DNA of 56,961 bases from an uncultured Verrucomicrobiota bacterium (GCA_903922605.1 CAIXUG010000043.1:1-56961), one strand, 5' to 3'; positions 16,041-26,507 are shown, counted from the stretch's first letter. Notes: generated by a model from the sequence alone, not told the origin. A program made the numbers and translations.

Positions 16041-16265
16041 ATGAAATTTGATCGTGATCATTCCCGGGTGAAGGCACCCACGCTAGCGGCAGGCCGCCCC
16101 GCTGCCGACCATGGCATGGCGTGCGGTGAGCGCTGGCTGTTCGGGCTGCTGTTTGCGGCCGTGCTGTTTGCGCTTGGCCATCAGCTCATGGATACGAGCC
16201 GCTTCGTCCGCCACCTGCCGGAGTTCGCCGACACGATCCGTCTTTGGCTGTCCAATCTCTCCTGA
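16041..16265 (+). CDS. Small single-pass membrane protein of the exporter operon
   Basis: 74 aa, starting MKFDRDHSRVKAPTLAAGRP. One hydrophobic helix (about 33-48; WLFGLLFAAVLFALGH) is followed by a short amphipathic tail (RHLPEFADTIRLWLSNLS). It is the first gene after the sigma-54 promoter, and its stop is 4 nt before the adaptor start. I know no family for it. Position suggests an accessory subunit or stabiliser of the exporter, which is inference. The in-frame extension upstream to 15855 would cross the promoter and was rejected. Confidence 0.6.
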   Translation: MKFDRDHSRVKAPTLAAGRPAADHGMACGERWLFGLLFAAVLFALGHQLMDTSRFVRHLPEFADTIRLWLSNLS

Positions 16266-16269
16266 ACGC

Positions 16270-17622
16270 ATGAATCGTGTTGCCGCCAACGGCCATTCCA
16301 GTCCATCCGAAGAGAAGCCTGTCGCGTCGCCGGTCATCGGCTTCAGTCAGGCGACCACCTCGATGGACATCGCCCGCCCTGACCTCGCCCGCAAAAAACG
16401 CCGCCGCCAGGTGATCTGGGGGACGGTCACGCTCACCGCGCTGATCCTCATCACCGTTGTGCTGGCCCGGCTGGAACCGGCGTCACCGACCGTGGAAAAC
16501 CCGTGGGTCGATACGGTCAAGCAGGGCCAGATGCTGCGCCAGGTCCGCGGCAACGGCGTGCTCGTGCCGGAGCAGATCCAGTTCGTGCAGGCCGACACCG
16601 GCGGTGTCGTTGAGCGCATTTTCATCCAGCCGGGCGCGGTGGTAACCGCCGACACCGTGATCCTCCAGCTTGGCAACCCCGACCTGAAGCAGCTTGCCTT
16701 TGACGCCGACTGGGCAGCCCGCGCCGCCGAAGCCCAGCTCGCCAAGCTGACGGTCACCTTGGAAAGCGACCGGCTCGCCCAGGAATCCCTCCTCGCCTCC
16801 CTGCGCGCCGACGCCAAGCAGGCCGAGCTGGATGCCCGGGCCGACGAGGAACTCGGCAAGAGCGGATTGGTGCCGGTCATCACCCGGCAGAAATCCCGGT
16901 CCAAGGCGGACGATCTGGCGGCACGGGTGCTGATCGACGAAAAACGGCTGCAGTTCGCGGCGGATTCCGCGAAGTCACAGCTCGCCGTACAGGAGGCGGA
17001 TGTTGCGAAGTTTCGGGCCGCCCGTGATCTCAAGCAGCAGCAGGTGGCCGCCCTGATGGTGAAGGCCGGCATTGCCGGCGTGCTCACGCAGCTCGGCGAC
17101 ACGCAGACCCTGCAGTCCGGCCAGCGCGTCGCACCCAATGCCACCCTGGCGAAAGTCGTCGTCCCCACGCAGTTGAAGGCCGAGATCAAGGTCATCGAAA
17201 CCCAGGCCCGCGACATCACGTACGGCCAGAAGGTCGAGGTGGATACGCGCAATGGGATCGTGGCTGGCCATGTGATCCGCGTGGACCCGGCGGTCGTGAG
17301 TGGCACCGTGCTGATCGAGGTGAAGCTTGACGGGGCGCTGCCCAAGGGCGCCCGGCCCGACCTGAGCGTCGAGGGCACCATCGAGCTGGAACGGCTCGAC
17401 AACGCCATCTACGTGGGCCGCCCCGTGCAGGCCCAGCCCGACAGCACGGTCGGCCTGTTCAAGGTCGGGCCCGATGGCAAGCACGCCACGCGGGTGCCGG
17501 TGAAGCTTGGCCGCGCGTCGGTTTCCACCATTGAGATCGTCGAAGGGCTTCAGCCCGGTGACAAGGTCATCATTTCGGATGTGAGCCAGTACGACACCGC
17601 CAACAAGGTGAAGCTGAACTGA
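16270..17622 (+). CDS. Periplasmic adaptor (membrane fusion protein, HlyD/MacA-like)
   Basis: 450 aa. A cytosolic N-terminus of about 45 residues, rich in basic residues just before the membrane (RKKRRRQ), leads to one TM segment (about 48-66). A lipoyl-like half (GVLVPEQIQFVQADTGGVVE), a long coiled coil (about 135-245), the second lipoyl half (AGIAGVLTQLGDTQTLQSGQ) and beta-barrel/MP domains to the end follow. It would bridge the inner-membrane permease and an outer-membrane channel. The Met at 16270 was chosen because upstream codons belong to the small membrane gene in another frame. It is followed 20 nt later by the first ATPase. Confidence 0.88.
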   Translation: MNRVAANGHSSPSEEKPVASPVIGFSQATTSMDIARPDLARKKRRRQVIWGTVTLTALILITVVLARLEPASPTVENPWVDTVKQGQMLRQVRGNGVLVPEQIQFVQADTGGVVERIFIQPGAVVTADTVILQLGNPDLKQLAFDADWAARAAEAQLAKLTVTLESDRLAQESLLASLRADAKQAELDARADEELGKSGLVPVITRQKSRSKADDLAARVLIDEKRLQFAADSAKSQLAVQEADVAKFRAARDLKQQQVAALMVKAGIAGVLTQLGDTQTLQSGQRVAPNATLAKVVVPTQLKAEIKVIETQARDITYGQKVEVDTRNGIVAGHVIRVDPAVVSGTVLIEVKLDGALPKGARPDLSVEGTIELERLDNAIYVGRPVQAQPDSTVGLFKVGPDGKHATRVPVKLGRASVSTIEIVEGLQPGDKVIISDVSQYDTANKVKLN

Positions 17623-17642
17623 AACAACCTTTATCCATTCCC

Positions 17643-18335
17643 ATGTCCACGCCCCTCATTCATCTCGAAAACATCAAGAAGGTCTTCATCACCGATGAGA
17701 TCGAAACCCACGCGCTGTCGGGCATTCACCTCGACATCCAGCAGGGGGAATACGTGTCCATCGCCGGGCCGTCCGGCTGCGGCAAATCCACCTTGCTGGC
17801 CATCCTCGGCCTGCTCGACACGCCGAGCGAAGGCACGTTCATCCTGAACCAGCACGACGTCTCGAACCTGGATCACTCCACCCGCGCGCGCATCCGCAAC
17901 CGCGAGATCGGTTTCATTTTCCAGAGCTTCAATCTCATCGGCGATCTGACCGTGTTCGAGAACGTCGAACTGCCGCTGACCTACCGCGGCCTGAACGCCA
18001 CCGAGCGAAAGCAGCGCGCGATCGAGGCGCTGGAGAAAGTCGGCATGAGCCACCGCACGCGGCATTACCCGAGCCAGCTTTCCGGCGGTCAGCAGCAGCG
18101 TGTTGCCGTGGCGCGGGCGCTGGGCGGGCGTCCGAGCATCCTCCTCGCGGACGAGCCGACGGGTAATCTCGATTCCAAGAATGGCGACGCAGTGATGGAT
18201 CTGCTCCGGCAGTTGCATCGCGAAGGCGCCACCATCTGCATGGTCACCCACGACCCGCGCTTCGCGAAGCACGCCGACCGTCAGATCCACCTCTTCGACG
18301 GGCGCATCGTGGATGAGCTCAAGGAGGCCGCGTGA
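17643..18335 (+). CDS. MacB/LolD-type ABC ATPase, canonical motifs
   Basis: 230 aa. Walker A AGPSGCGKST (about 41-50), Q-loop FIFQSFN, signature LSGGQQQR (146-153), Walker B ILLADE (166-171), D-loop GNLDS (Asp177) and H-loop VTHD (His203) are all intact. It would power a MacB-like permease that moves substrate from the periplasmic side by mechanotransmission rather than transport through the membrane. It overlaps the second ATPase by 4 nt (GTGA). The permeases of the array lack an ATPase domain, so this protein is their likely partner. Confidence 0.93.
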   Translation: MSTPLIHLENIKKVFITDEIETHALSGIHLDIQQGEYVSIAGPSGCGKSTLLAILGLLDTPSEGTFILNQHDVSNLDHSTRARIRNREIGFIFQSFNLIGDLTVFENVELPLTYRGLNATERKQRAIEALEKVGMSHRTRHYPSQLSGGQQQRVAVARALGGRPSILLADEPTGNLDSKNGDAVMDLLRQLHREGATICMVTHDPRFAKHADRQIHLFDGRIVDELKEAA

Positions 18336-19003
18336 CCCTGCTCATCCAGCTGCGGCAGCTTGAGAAATCATTCCCCACACGGCCGTCGCCGACCTACGTG
18401 TTGCGGCAGATCAACCTCGATCTCCAGGAGGGTGATTTCGTCACCATCATGGGCCCGAGCGGTGCTGGAAAATCCACATTGCTCAGCATTCTGGGCCTCT
18501 ACGACAGCGCCTGGACTGGCGAATACTGGCTCGACGGCCAGCCCGTCCACACGCTCAAGCCCCGCGAACGGGCCGAGCTGAACAAGCGATCGGTCGGCTT
18601 CGTGTTCCAGCAGTTCCATCTGCTGGAAGACCTGACGGTCGCCGAGAATCTCGACATCCCGCTCTCGTACCGTGACATCCGGAAATCCGAGCGCGAGGCG
18701 ACCGTCGCGGACACGCTTGACCGTTTTGGCATCGTCGGGAAAAAGGATCTGTTTCCCGCGCAGCTTTCCGGCGGCCAGCAGCAGCTCGTGGCCGTGGCCC
18801 GGGCCATCATCGCGAAGCCGCGCCTCCTGCTGGCCGATGAGCCGACCGGCAATCTGCACACCGACCAGGGGCGGCAGATCATGGAGCTGTTCAAGAAGCT
18901 GAACGGCGAAGGCACCACCGTCATCCAGGTCACGCATTCCGAGAACAACGCGACCTACGGCAACCGCATCATCCGCCTGCGCGACGGCTGGATGGAGAAG
19001 TAA
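18332..19003 (+). CDS. MacB/LolD-type ABC ATPase with altered D-loop
   Basis: 223 aa with a GTG start. Walker [10 protein letters not shown] (41-49), Q-loop FVFQQFH, Walker B LLLADE (166-171) and H-loop VTHS are present. After LSGGQ the usual QQR is QQL ([14 protein letters not shown]), and the D-loop reads GNLHT, with His177 where the neighbour and most relatives have Asp. This suggests either an asymmetric heterodimer with the first ATPase or a paralogue specialised for other permeases. It ends 110 nt before the first permease. Confidence 0.92.
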   Translation: MTLLIQLRQLEKSFPTRPSPTYVLRQINLDLQEGDFVTIMGPSGAGKSTLLSILGLYDSAWTGEYWLDGQPVHTLKPRERAELNKRSVGFVFQQFHLLEDLTVAENLDIPLSYRDIRKSEREATVADTLDRFGIVGKKDLFPAQLSGGQQQLVAVARAIIAKPRLLLADEPTGNLHTDQGRQIMELFKKLNGEGTTVIQVTHSENNATYGNRIIRLRDGWMEK

Positions 19004-19113
19004 AATTTCGAATCACGAATTTCGAGTGAGGGGCGGTCGGTGAGCCGGCGATGAGTGAGCGATCCGGGACCGAAAACTGAAAACTGAAAACCGAAAACTG
19101 AACCCCGCCCACC
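19004..19113. repeat. Heptad-repeat spacer before permease 1
   Basis: After the stop come 7-bp units ATTTCGA, ATCACGA, ATTTCGA, then GTGAGGG. Before the start come CGAAAAC, TGAAAAC, TGAAAAC, CGAAAAC, TGA. There is no Shine-Dalgarno; the sequence before ATG is CCCGCCCACC. Confidence 0.8.
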
Positions 19114-21558
19114 ATGAACGACTTCCGCTTCGCCCTGCGCCAGCTCCTGAAGAGCCCGGGCTTCACCTTTGTCGCCGTGCTATCCATGGCCCTTGGTATC
19201 GGGGCCAACACGAGCCTGTTCACCGTGCTCTACGCCCTGGTGTGGCGACCGCTGCCGGTCAGTGATCCCAGTTCGGTCGTCAACCTGCACCAGAGCTTTG
19301 CCGGACCGAGTGACCGCCAGGCCATCGGCGGGCTCAATCGTGTTTCGTATCCGGAATATCTCAACTACCGGGACCGCACCAAGACCTTGTCGGGACTGCT
19401 CGCGTTCGAGGACGGGAGTTTCACCTTTGGAGACACCAAGACCAGCCGGGCTTCGGCGGTGATGGCCACGGGCAATTATTTTTCCGTGCTGGGGGCGACG
19501 CCCGCGCTCGGCCGCCTATGGAGCGCGGCGGAATGCGATGTGCCGGGTGCGAGTCCGGTGGCGGTGCTCAGCCATGGTTTCTGGCAGCGCCAGTTTGGTG
19601 GTGACACCGGGGTCGTCGGACGCACCGTGTTCCTCAACCGGCGGTCGCTCACCGTGATCGGCGTGGCCGCCCCGGGTTTCCAGGGAACCGATGTGCAGGC
19701 ACCGGACCTGTGGGTGCCGTTGCTGCTGCGCACCCAACTCGTCCCGGACGAACCGACCCGGCTGACGGCGCGGGATTTCAGCTTTCTCCGGATCGTGGGC
19801 CGTCTCAAGCCGGGTGTTTCATTGGCCGAGGCCCGTCAGGAGCTGGGCACCATCGCCCTCCAATCGGACGCCGATGCGGCCATCACGGGTTTTGCCAAGC
19901 GCAAAACCCAGGTGGAGGTGAAGACGGCGGCCTATTTCAACAGTCCCGAAGAGATGCGCCAGGGGTTGCCGATTGTGGCCGTCATCATGGTTGCGGTTGG
20001 GCTGATTCTCGTCGTGGTCTGCGCCAACGTTTCCAATCTGCTGCTGGCCCGTGCCTCGGTCCGACGCCGTGAGATCGGTGTCCGGCTGGCCCTGGGTGCC
20101 GGTCGCGCCCGGCTGATCCGCCAGCTCCTTACGGAGAGTTTGGTGCTGGCTGGCATCGCCGGGGCCATCGGCCTCGGGCTGGCCTATTGGATGCCCCAGC
20201 TCCTGTTACTCGCATTGCCCGGCGAGGCTGCGCCGGTCCTGGAACTGACCCCGAATCTTACCATTCTAGCCTACTGCCTAGGGGTTTCCCTGGTCGCGGC
20301 GCTCTGCGTCGGTCTTGTGCCGGCGCTGCATGCAACGCGGCTGGACCTCACCTCCCTGCTCTCGGCCCAGGGCGCGCTCCTTGGGCAGCGTATCGGTGGA
20401 GCGCGCTTGCGCAGTGTTTTGGTGGTGACGCAGGTGGCAGTGTCGCTGGTGTTGCTGGTGAGCGCCGGATTGCTCGTGCGCGGGTTGCGCCGCGCCATGT
20501 CCACCGACCTGGGATTTGACCGGGAGAATCTGTTCATCGTTTCCATCGACCCCGAGGCGAGCGGCTACGACGCCAACCGGGTGCACGCCTTTTATGCGGA
20601 CCTGCAGGAGCGCCTGCGCGGAGTGTCCGGGGTGAAGTCCACGGGCCTGGCGGTTGAATCGCCGTTCTATGGCACCTCCTCCACCTCGATCCATCTGGAC
20701 CAGGGCGCCCCGGCGGGCACCCAGAACCTCATGGCCAACCTCAACACCGTGACGCCCGGCTACTTTGAGACGCTTGGCATCGTCATGGTGCAGGGCCGGC
20801 ATTTCACTGCGGCTGATGCCAGCCGGGGCAAAAGCATCGCGGTCATCAGCCAGGCCATGGCCAGCCGTTGCTGGCCCGGTGAAAGCGCCATCGGGAAGCA
20901 TTTCTTCGCCGCTGGCCCCGATGGGTTGGAGGTGATCGGAGTCGCCCGGGATGTGAGCACCGTCATGCCCGGGGTGATGGATGGCCCGTTTTTCTATCAG
21001 GGTGCCTTCACCGCCCAGGAATCCGGCAATGAGCTGGTCGTGCGTGCCGACGCGGCTCACCCGGTTTCGGTCCAGGCTTTACGGGACCTCGCGCAGTCGC
21101 TCGATCGCGGGGCGACGGTTGCGGTCAAAACGCTGGAGGACAATGTGGCCAGACGGGTTCTGCCCGCCCGGCTCGCCTCCACGGCGGCAGGTGCGCTCGG
21201 CCTGCTCGCGCTGGGCCTGGTGGCCATCGGGATATACGGCGTGATGGCTTACGTGGTGAGCCAGCGCACGCGCGAAATCGGCGTGCGCATCGCCCTGGGC
21301 GCGGAGTCATGGACGATCCAGCGCCAGATGATCGGCGAAGGCACACGTACAGTGGCCTTCGGCATAGTTCTCGGGCTCCTGCTGGCTGCCCTGGCCGGCC
21401 GGGTGCTCCAAGGCGCCATTTTCGGATTGGGCCCGCTGGATCCCGTGACGTTTCTGGGAGTGCCGCTGCTGCTCGTGGCGATCTCGGTGCTGGCGTGCTG
21501 GTTCCCATCCCGGCACGCCGCGAAGGTCGATCCGATGGAGGCCTTGCGTCATGAATGA
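19114..21558 (+). CDS. ADOP-type ABC permease 1
   Basis: 814 aa. ADOP proteins are duplicated FtsX/MacB permeases: TM1 (about 18-40), a MacB-like periplasmic domain, TM2-4 (from about 285), then a second unit starting with TM5 (about 431-455), a second periplasmic domain and TM6-8 (from about 692). The N-terminus [20 protein letters not shown] is the family signature. The coupling-helix regions read NLLLARASVRRREIGVRL and [15 protein letters not shown]. Its first periplasmic domain (VSYPEYLNYRD) groups it with permeases 9 and 12. It is the first permease after the ATPases and overlaps permease 2 by 8 nt. The substrate is unknown. Confidence 0.9.
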   Translation: MNDFRFALRQLLKSPGFTFVAVLSMALGIGANTSLFTVLYALVWRPLPVSDPSSVVNLHQSFAGPSDRQAIGGLNRVSYPEYLNYRDRTKTLSGLLAFEDGSFTFGDTKTSRASAVMATGNYFSVLGATPALGRLWSAAECDVPGASPVAVLSHGFWQRQFGGDTGVVGRTVFLNRRSLTVIGVAAPGFQGTDVQAPDLWVPLLLRTQLVPDEPTRLTARDFSFLRIVGRLKPGVSLAEARQELGTIALQSDADAAITGFAKRKTQVEVKTAAYFNSPEEMRQGLPIVAVIMVAVGLILVVVCANVSNLLLARASVRRREIGVRLALGAGRARLIRQLLTESLVLAGIAGAIGLGLAYWMPQLLLLALPGEAAPVLELTPNLTILAYCLGVSLVAALCVGLVPALHATRLDLTSLLSAQGALLGQRIGGARLRSVLVVTQVAVSLVLLVSAGLLVRGLRRAMSTDLGFDRENLFIVSIDPEASGYDANRVHAFYADLQERLRGVSGVKSTGLAVESPFYGTSSTSIHLDQGAPAGTQNLMANLNTVTPGYFETLGIVMVQGRHFTAADASRGKSIAVISQAMASRCWPGESAIGKHFFAAGPDGLEVIGVARDVSTVMPGVMDGPFFYQGAFTAQESGNELVVRADAAHPVSVQALRDLAQSLDRGATVAVKTLEDNVARRVLPARLASTAAGALGLLALGLVAIGIYGVMAYVVSQRTREIGVRIALGAESWTIQRQMIGEGTRTVAFGIVLGLLLAALAGRVLQGAIFGLGPLDPVTFLGVPLLLVAISVLACWFPSRHAAKVDPMEALRHE

Positions 21559-23971
21559 CCTCCGCTTCGCTTTGCGCCAGCTGCTGAAGAATCCGGGCTT
21601 CACGGCTGTGGCCGTGCTCTCCCTCGCGTTGGGGATCGGAGCCTCCACCGTCATGTTTGGCCTCATCCAGGGAGTGCTGCTGTCGGTGCCCTATCCCCGC
21701 GCCGACCGGCTGGTGCTGGTCTCCCCAAAGCGACTGGATGGCCAGCCCTACAATCAGGGTTCAACGGTTGGCCAATGGATCGGATGGCGGACCCGCAGCA
21801 AGGCCCTGGAGGACGTGGCGCTCTATGGCTGGACCTTCAACTATCTCGTCCGACCCGAGGGCAGCGAGTCGATTGAAGGAATGTTCGTCACGAAGAATTA
21901 CTTCAAAATGCTCGGACTCAAACTCGCCCTGGGCCGTGAGTTTGAGGAGGGCGAGATGGACCGTTCCGGCTCACGGGCTTCGGCGATCATCATCGGCTAT
22001 GAACTCTGGCAGCGGAGTTTTAACGGTGATCCGAACATTCTTGGGAAAACGGTCAACATCAGCCGCAACCCCAACCCCCTGACCATCGTGGGTGTGATGG
22101 CGCCGGGAGTGCGGTTCCTCCCGGACCCCTCCAATGCGAGCGAGCCCAACTATGCCCCCGATGCCCGGGTGGATTTCTGGTTTGGGGCCGTGCCGGATGA
22201 AGCCAAGCCGAAGGACGACGGATGGAATGTGGTCGGCCTTTTGCGCGAGGGCGCGACGCTGGCGGAAGCGCAGACGGAAATAGGGACCATTGCGGCCGCG
22301 CAAGTCGCCGACAATCCGGACCGGAAGGGAGTCACCGCCGTGGTCCGTCCGATCCAGGACGAACTGAACCGGGACGGCCGCCGCCTGCTGTTGCCGCTGG
22401 CCGGGGCCGTGGTTCTGGTCTTCCTGATCGCCTGCGGGAACACCAGCGGCCTCCTGCTGGCCCGGGGCCTGATGCGGCGGTCGGAATACGCGCTGCGCAG
22501 CGCGCTGGGGGCGGGGCGAAGGCGGCTGTTCCGGCAGGTGCTCACCGAGAGCCTCGCGGTGGCGCTGCTGGGCTCGATTCTGGGAGGGATGCTGGCCGTG
22601 GCGACCTTTAATCTGCTCAAGCTCTTCGAGAGCCGCTCGATCCCGCGCCTGGATGCGGTCACGATGGGTTGGCAGGTGTTCGGGGCCGGTGCGGTGGTGG
22701 CGATGGTCGCCGGGGTTCTCGCGGGGCTGCTTCCGGCCTGGCGTGCGGCGGGCGTCGCTCCCTTCCAGTCGCTGAAAGGCACGCGCGGCGGCACCAGCCG
22801 CCAAGAGCGCCGCCTGCTGGGCGGTGTAGCCATTCTCCAAATCGCGCTCACCATGGCGCTGCTGGTCGGCGCAGCCCTGATGATTCGCACCGCGAACAAT
22901 CTCTCCAAGGTGCGTCCTGGCTATGAGACCGAAAATATCCTGGTGATGAGCGTCACCTCGGTGCAGTCGGACCGCTGGAAACAATTCCACATGGAGACCC
23001 TGGAGCGGATCAGCGCCCTGCCCGGGGTGAAACATGCGGCCTATGTCTGGGGCCTCCCCTTAACGGGGAACAAGTGGAGCGGCACGATGGAAGTGGTCGG
23101 GCGGCCCATTCTCGATCCGCTCAAAGATTATCCCAATCTGCCGCTGCGTTCGGTCACCCCCGATTATTTTGCTGCCCTGGGAATACAGCTCATCAACGGG
23201 CGGGCCTTCCGTTCGGCCGATGATGACAAGGCTCCGCGAGTTGCGGTGGTCAATGAGGCTCTAGCCGCGCGCTATTTTCCGGCCGGGAGTGCGATCGGCC
23301 AGAAGATGCGGTTTCGGGGCGACACCAACAAGACGATCGAGATCGTTGGCATCGTTGGCAACACCCGCACCGACGACCTGACCAGGCAGGCCGAACCCGA
23401 AATCTACTTTCCGTTTTGGCAGAACGGCGCTTTCTCCAAGAGTCTCGTGGTCCGGACTCTGGGCGATCCCCGATCCCTTGCGACCGTGCTGCGTCGTGAA
23501 ATCCGCGCGATCGACCCCACCGCCGCCGTGGAACACGTCCAGACCATGGAGGACATCCATCGCGAATCGCTCGCCCCCAGGACGTTCGCAATGCGTCTGC
23601 TGATTGCCTTCTCGCTGGTCGCGAGCGCTCTGGCGCTGGTGGGAATCTACGGCGTGGTCTCGCTCTCGGTCGGATCACGGACCAAGGAGATTGCCGTGCG
23701 GGTCGCGATCGGCGCCCAGCGCCACAAAATTCTCGGCCTGATCCTCGGCGACAGCATGCGCCTAATTGTGTTCGGTCTGGCGATTGGGGCGGTGGTGTCG
23801 GCGGTACTGGGCCGGCTTCTGGCGACCCTGCTTTTCCAGGTGTCACCGACCGATCCGCTGACGCTCGTGATGGTCACCCTGCTGTTCGCGGGAGCCGCGC
23901 TGCTCGCCAGCTGGGTGCCGGCGCGACGGGCGGTCGGAATCGATCCGATGAAAGCGCTGCGTGATGAATGA
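21551..23971 (+). CDS. ADOP-type ABC permease 2
   Basis: 806 aa. The start lies inside the end of permease 1 (ATGAATGA), so translation is probably coupled; this is one of only two permease junctions without a repeat spacer. The first periplasmic domain is divergent (TVGQWIGWRTRSKALEDVAL). The usual [14 protein letters not shown] after TM2 reads LIACGNTSGLLLARG, and the second coupling region is GSRTKEIAVRVAIGAQRHKI. The C-terminus VPARRAVGIDPMKALRDE keeps the family ending. Full length, no lesion. Confidence 0.9.
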   Translation: MNDLRFALRQLLKNPGFTAVAVLSLALGIGASTVMFGLIQGVLLSVPYPRADRLVLVSPKRLDGQPYNQGSTVGQWIGWRTRSKALEDVALYGWTFNYLVRPEGSESIEGMFVTKNYFKMLGLKLALGREFEEGEMDRSGSRASAIIIGYELWQRSFNGDPNILGKTVNISRNPNPLTIVGVMAPGVRFLPDPSNASEPNYAPDARVDFWFGAVPDEAKPKDDGWNVVGLLREGATLAEAQTEIGTIAAAQVADNPDRKGVTAVVRPIQDELNRDGRRLLLPLAGAVVLVFLIACGNTSGLLLARGLMRRSEYALRSALGAGRRRLFRQVLTESLAVALLGSILGGMLAVATFNLLKLFESRSIPRLDAVTMGWQVFGAGAVVAMVAGVLAGLLPAWRAAGVAPFQSLKGTRGGTSRQERRLLGGVAILQIALTMALLVGAALMIRTANNLSKVRPGYETENILVMSVTSVQSDRWKQFHMETLERISALPGVKHAAYVWGLPLTGNKWSGTMEVVGRPILDPLKDYPNLPLRSVTPDYFAALGIQLINGRAFRSADDDKAPRVAVVNEALAARYFPAGSAIGQKMRFRGDTNKTIEIVGIVGNTRTDDLTRQAEPEIYFPFWQNGAFSKSLVVRTLGDPRSLATVLRREIRAIDPTAAVEHVQTMEDIHRESLAPRTFAMRLLIAFSLVASALALVGIYGVVSLSVGSRTKEIAVRVAIGAQRHKILGLILGDSMRLIVFGLAIGAVVSAVLGRLLATLLFQVSPTDPLTLVMVTLLFAGAALLASWVPARRAVGIDPMKALRDE

Positions 23972-24101
23972 GGGAAATTTCGAATTTCGAATTACGAGTG
24001 AAACCAGTGCTTCAGTGGCGTGTGATGTGTGACGAGTGACGGGCAACGAGTTGCGGAACCGAAAGCTGAAACCGAAAACCGAAAACTCGGCCCACGTTCC
24101 C
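23972..24101. repeat. Heptad-repeat spacer before permease 3
   Basis: Units ATTTCGA, ATTTCGA, ATTACGA, GTGAAAC are followed by CAGTG-containing and CGAGTGA-like units, then CGAAAGC, TGAAAC, CGAAAAC, CGAAAAC. The order is the same as in the other spacers. Confidence 0.75.
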
Positions 24102-26507
24102 ATGAACGATCTCAAATTCGCCCTGCGCCAACTGCTGAAGAACCCCGGCTTCACCGCCGTGGCCGTGCTCACGCTCGCGCTGGGCATCGGGGCGAACACG
24201 GCCATGTTTAGCGTGATCAACGCCGTGTTGATCCGTCCCCTCCCTTTTCCAAACCCCGAGCGTCTGGTGTCGGTGTGGCAGGAGTATCCCAAACGCGCCT
24301 GGCCCCGGGCCAACTTCTCACTCCCGAACTTTCGGGATCTGCGGAACGACATCACCCTGTTCGCGGATGCAGGTGCCTATGCGTTGAGTTCACATACCCT
24401 GACCAGCGGCGGTGAACCCCGTCGCCTCAACACGATCAGGATGTCGGCGAGCATGCTTCCGACGTTACAGGTCCAGCCCATGCTGGGGCGGAACTTCAGC
24501 GAGGCGGAAGACCGGCCGGATGGAGAGCGGGTGGCGCTTTTGAGCGACCGGCTTTGGCGCGCGCAATTCAACGGCGACCCCGCCATCATAGGCCGGTCCC
24601 TCCGGCTCAACGATGAATTTTCCACCATCATCATCGGCGTATTGTCGCCCGGTTTCAGGATCGGTGAAGAAAGCCCGGAACTTTGCCTGCCCCTGCGGTT
24701 GGATCCGGCGGAAATCGGACGTGGTCAGCGGGGGCTGGAAGTCATTGCGCGACTGAATCCGGGGATCGGCCAGCCGCAAATGCAGACCCGGCTGGCCGCG
24801 GTCGCGCAACAGTTGCGGGCGGCCGATTCCTGGGCCAACGCGGAGGTGGAGGTGGCCGCCATGCCACTCCAGTCGTATCTGGTCGGCGAAATCCGGCCCG
24901 CCTTGCTGATGCTGGGCGGCGCGGTGGTGTGCGTGCTTTTGATCGCGTGCGCCAACGTCGCCAACCTTTCGCTCGCCCGTGCGCTCGCCCGTCAGGCCGA
25001 AATGACGGTCCGTTCGGCGGTGGGTGCGGGGCGCTGGCAGATTGTCCGTCTGTTGCTCGCCGAAAGCCTGTTGCTCGCCCTCCTCGGGGGCGGTGCCGGG
25101 CTGTTGCTGGGACAGGGGGTTGTCAGCCTCGCCCAAAAGCTCCTGGCCGCCCGGCTTCCGCAGGCGGCCGAGATCGCCCTCGATCCGGCGGTGCTCGCGT
25201 TCACGTTGGTCGCTTCCCTGGGCTGTGGCATCCTGTTCGGCCTGGCTCCGGCGCTTTCCGCCGTGCGGGTGAACCTCGGAGCCTCCCTGAAAGAGGAGTC
25301 GAAGGCGGCGACCACCGGACGGGGGCGGTTCCGCCTGCGGAGCACGCTCGTCGCGGCCGAGGTCAGTCTGGCTTTCGTCCTGCTCGCGGGGGCGGGGCTT
25401 TTGTTGCGAAGCATGGGCAAGCTGAACAATTTCGACGCCGGGTTCGACCCGTCGAAGATGCTCGTGGCGCACACCGTATTGGCGGGCGGCCGCTACACCG
25501 ACAACAATCCGGCCCGAGTGGCCGCCGTGCGTGAGCTGGCTGCGCGGTTGGGAAGCCTTCCAGGGGTGCTGGCCGTGACCTACGGCAACAGCCTGCCGCT
25601 GAACAGCGACATGGACGCCAGCGGCACGGCCATCGAAGGGCGAACCTTTGTGGCCAGCGAGGCTCCCTTCACCCACCTCCGGGGCGTGGGCGGCGATTAT
25701 TTTCAGACGTTGCGGGTTCCGCTGGTGGAGGGACGCCACTTGGCGGAGTCCGACAACGAGACGGGGCCGAAGGTCGCGGTCATCAACGCCACCATGGCCC
25801 GGCAATTCTGGCCCGAAGGTGGTGCCGTGGGAAAACGGCTCCGACCGGATGGTCTGGATACGCAGGACTGGCTGACGATTGTGGGGGTCGTCGCCGACAT
25901 CAAGAACGAGAGCCTCACCCAACGGCCCCGGCCGGAAATCTACTTCCCCTACGTGCAATATCCCACGCGCGGGGTCTCCCTGATGTTGCGAACCGGCGTC
26001 CCTCCGCTGGCGCTGGCGGAAGCATTGCGTCGGGAGGTCTGGAAAGTGGACGGCACGCTGGCAATCACCGGCCTCCGGACCATGGAGCAGGCGAAATCCG
26101 AATCGTTCAGCGCGACGGGTTTTCAATCGCAGCTTCTGGGGCTGTTCGCCGGCCTCGCCCTGCTTCTTGCGGCCACCGGAATCTATAGCGTGCTGTCCTA
26201 TTCGGTGAACCAGCGGTCGCGGGAGATTGGCATCCGCATGGCCCTGGGCGCCCGCGCCACGAATGTCCAGGTCCTGATCCTCGGTGGAGGGATGGGAACC
26301 GTCCTGTTGGGAGTCGCCATCGGATTGGCCGGTGCCCTGGCCCTGACGAGGTTCCTGAGGTCCATGCTTTTTGGAGTCGGTGTATCCGACCCCACCACGC
26401 TCATCGCCACGACAGCGGTGCTGCTGGTGGTCGCACTCCTGGCCTGCTACCTGCCAGCCCGTCGGGCCGCCCGAATAAGCCCGATGCAGGCGCTCAGGAG
26501 CGAATGA
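24102..26507 (+). CDS. ADOP-type ABC permease 3
   Basis: 801 aa from the ATG at 24102 ([17 protein letters not shown]). The frame is open for 22 codons upstream, but these are translated heptad repeat. The coupling regions are [20 protein letters not shown] and [20 protein letters not shown]. The first periplasmic domain has [20 protein letters not shown] and an Arg/Leu-rich '[20 protein letters not shown]' segment. The second ends with the [14 protein letters not shown] helix before TM6. The terminal motif is [18 protein letters not shown]. Confidence 0.9.
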   Translation: MNDLKFALRQLLKNPGFTAVAVLTLALGIGANTAMFSVINAVLIRPLPFPNPERLVSVWQEYPKRAWPRANFSLPNFRDLRNDITLFADAGAYALSSHTLTSGGEPRRLNTIRMSASMLPTLQVQPMLGRNFSEAEDRPDGERVALLSDRLWRAQFNGDPAIIGRSLRLNDEFSTIIIGVLSPGFRIGEESPELCLPLRLDPAEIGRGQRGLEVIARLNPGIGQPQMQTRLAAVAQQLRAADSWANAEVEVAAMPLQSYLVGEIRPALLMLGGAVVCVLLIACANVANLSLARALARQAEMTVRSAVGAGRWQIVRLLLAESLLLALLGGGAGLLLGQGVVSLAQKLLAARLPQAAEIALDPAVLAFTLVASLGCGILFGLAPALSAVRVNLGASLKEESKAATTGRGRFRLRSTLVAAEVSLAFVLLAGAGLLLRSMGKLNNFDAGFDPSKMLVAHTVLAGGRYTDNNPARVAAVRELAARLGSLPGVLAVTYGNSLPLNSDMDASGTAIEGRTFVASEAPFTHLRGVGGDYFQTLRVPLVEGRHLAESDNETGPKVAVINATMARQFWPEGGAVGKRLRPDGLDTQDWLTIVGVVADIKNESLTQRPRPEIYFPYVQYPTRGVSLMLRTGVPPLALAEALRREVWKVDGTLAITGLRTMEQAKSESFSATGFQSQLLGLFAGLALLLAATGIYSVLSYSVNQRSREIGIRMALGARATNVQVLILGGGMGTVLLGVAIGLAGALALTRFLRSMLFGVGVSDPTTLIATTAVLLVVALLACYLPARRAARISPMQALRSE

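Noticed and set aside
24465-26126. Long minus-strand open frame of 553 aa across permease 3, with similar ones over other permeases
   Set aside because: No signal peptide, domain or codon logic; they mirror the permease codon positions and recur wherever a permease lies on the other strand.
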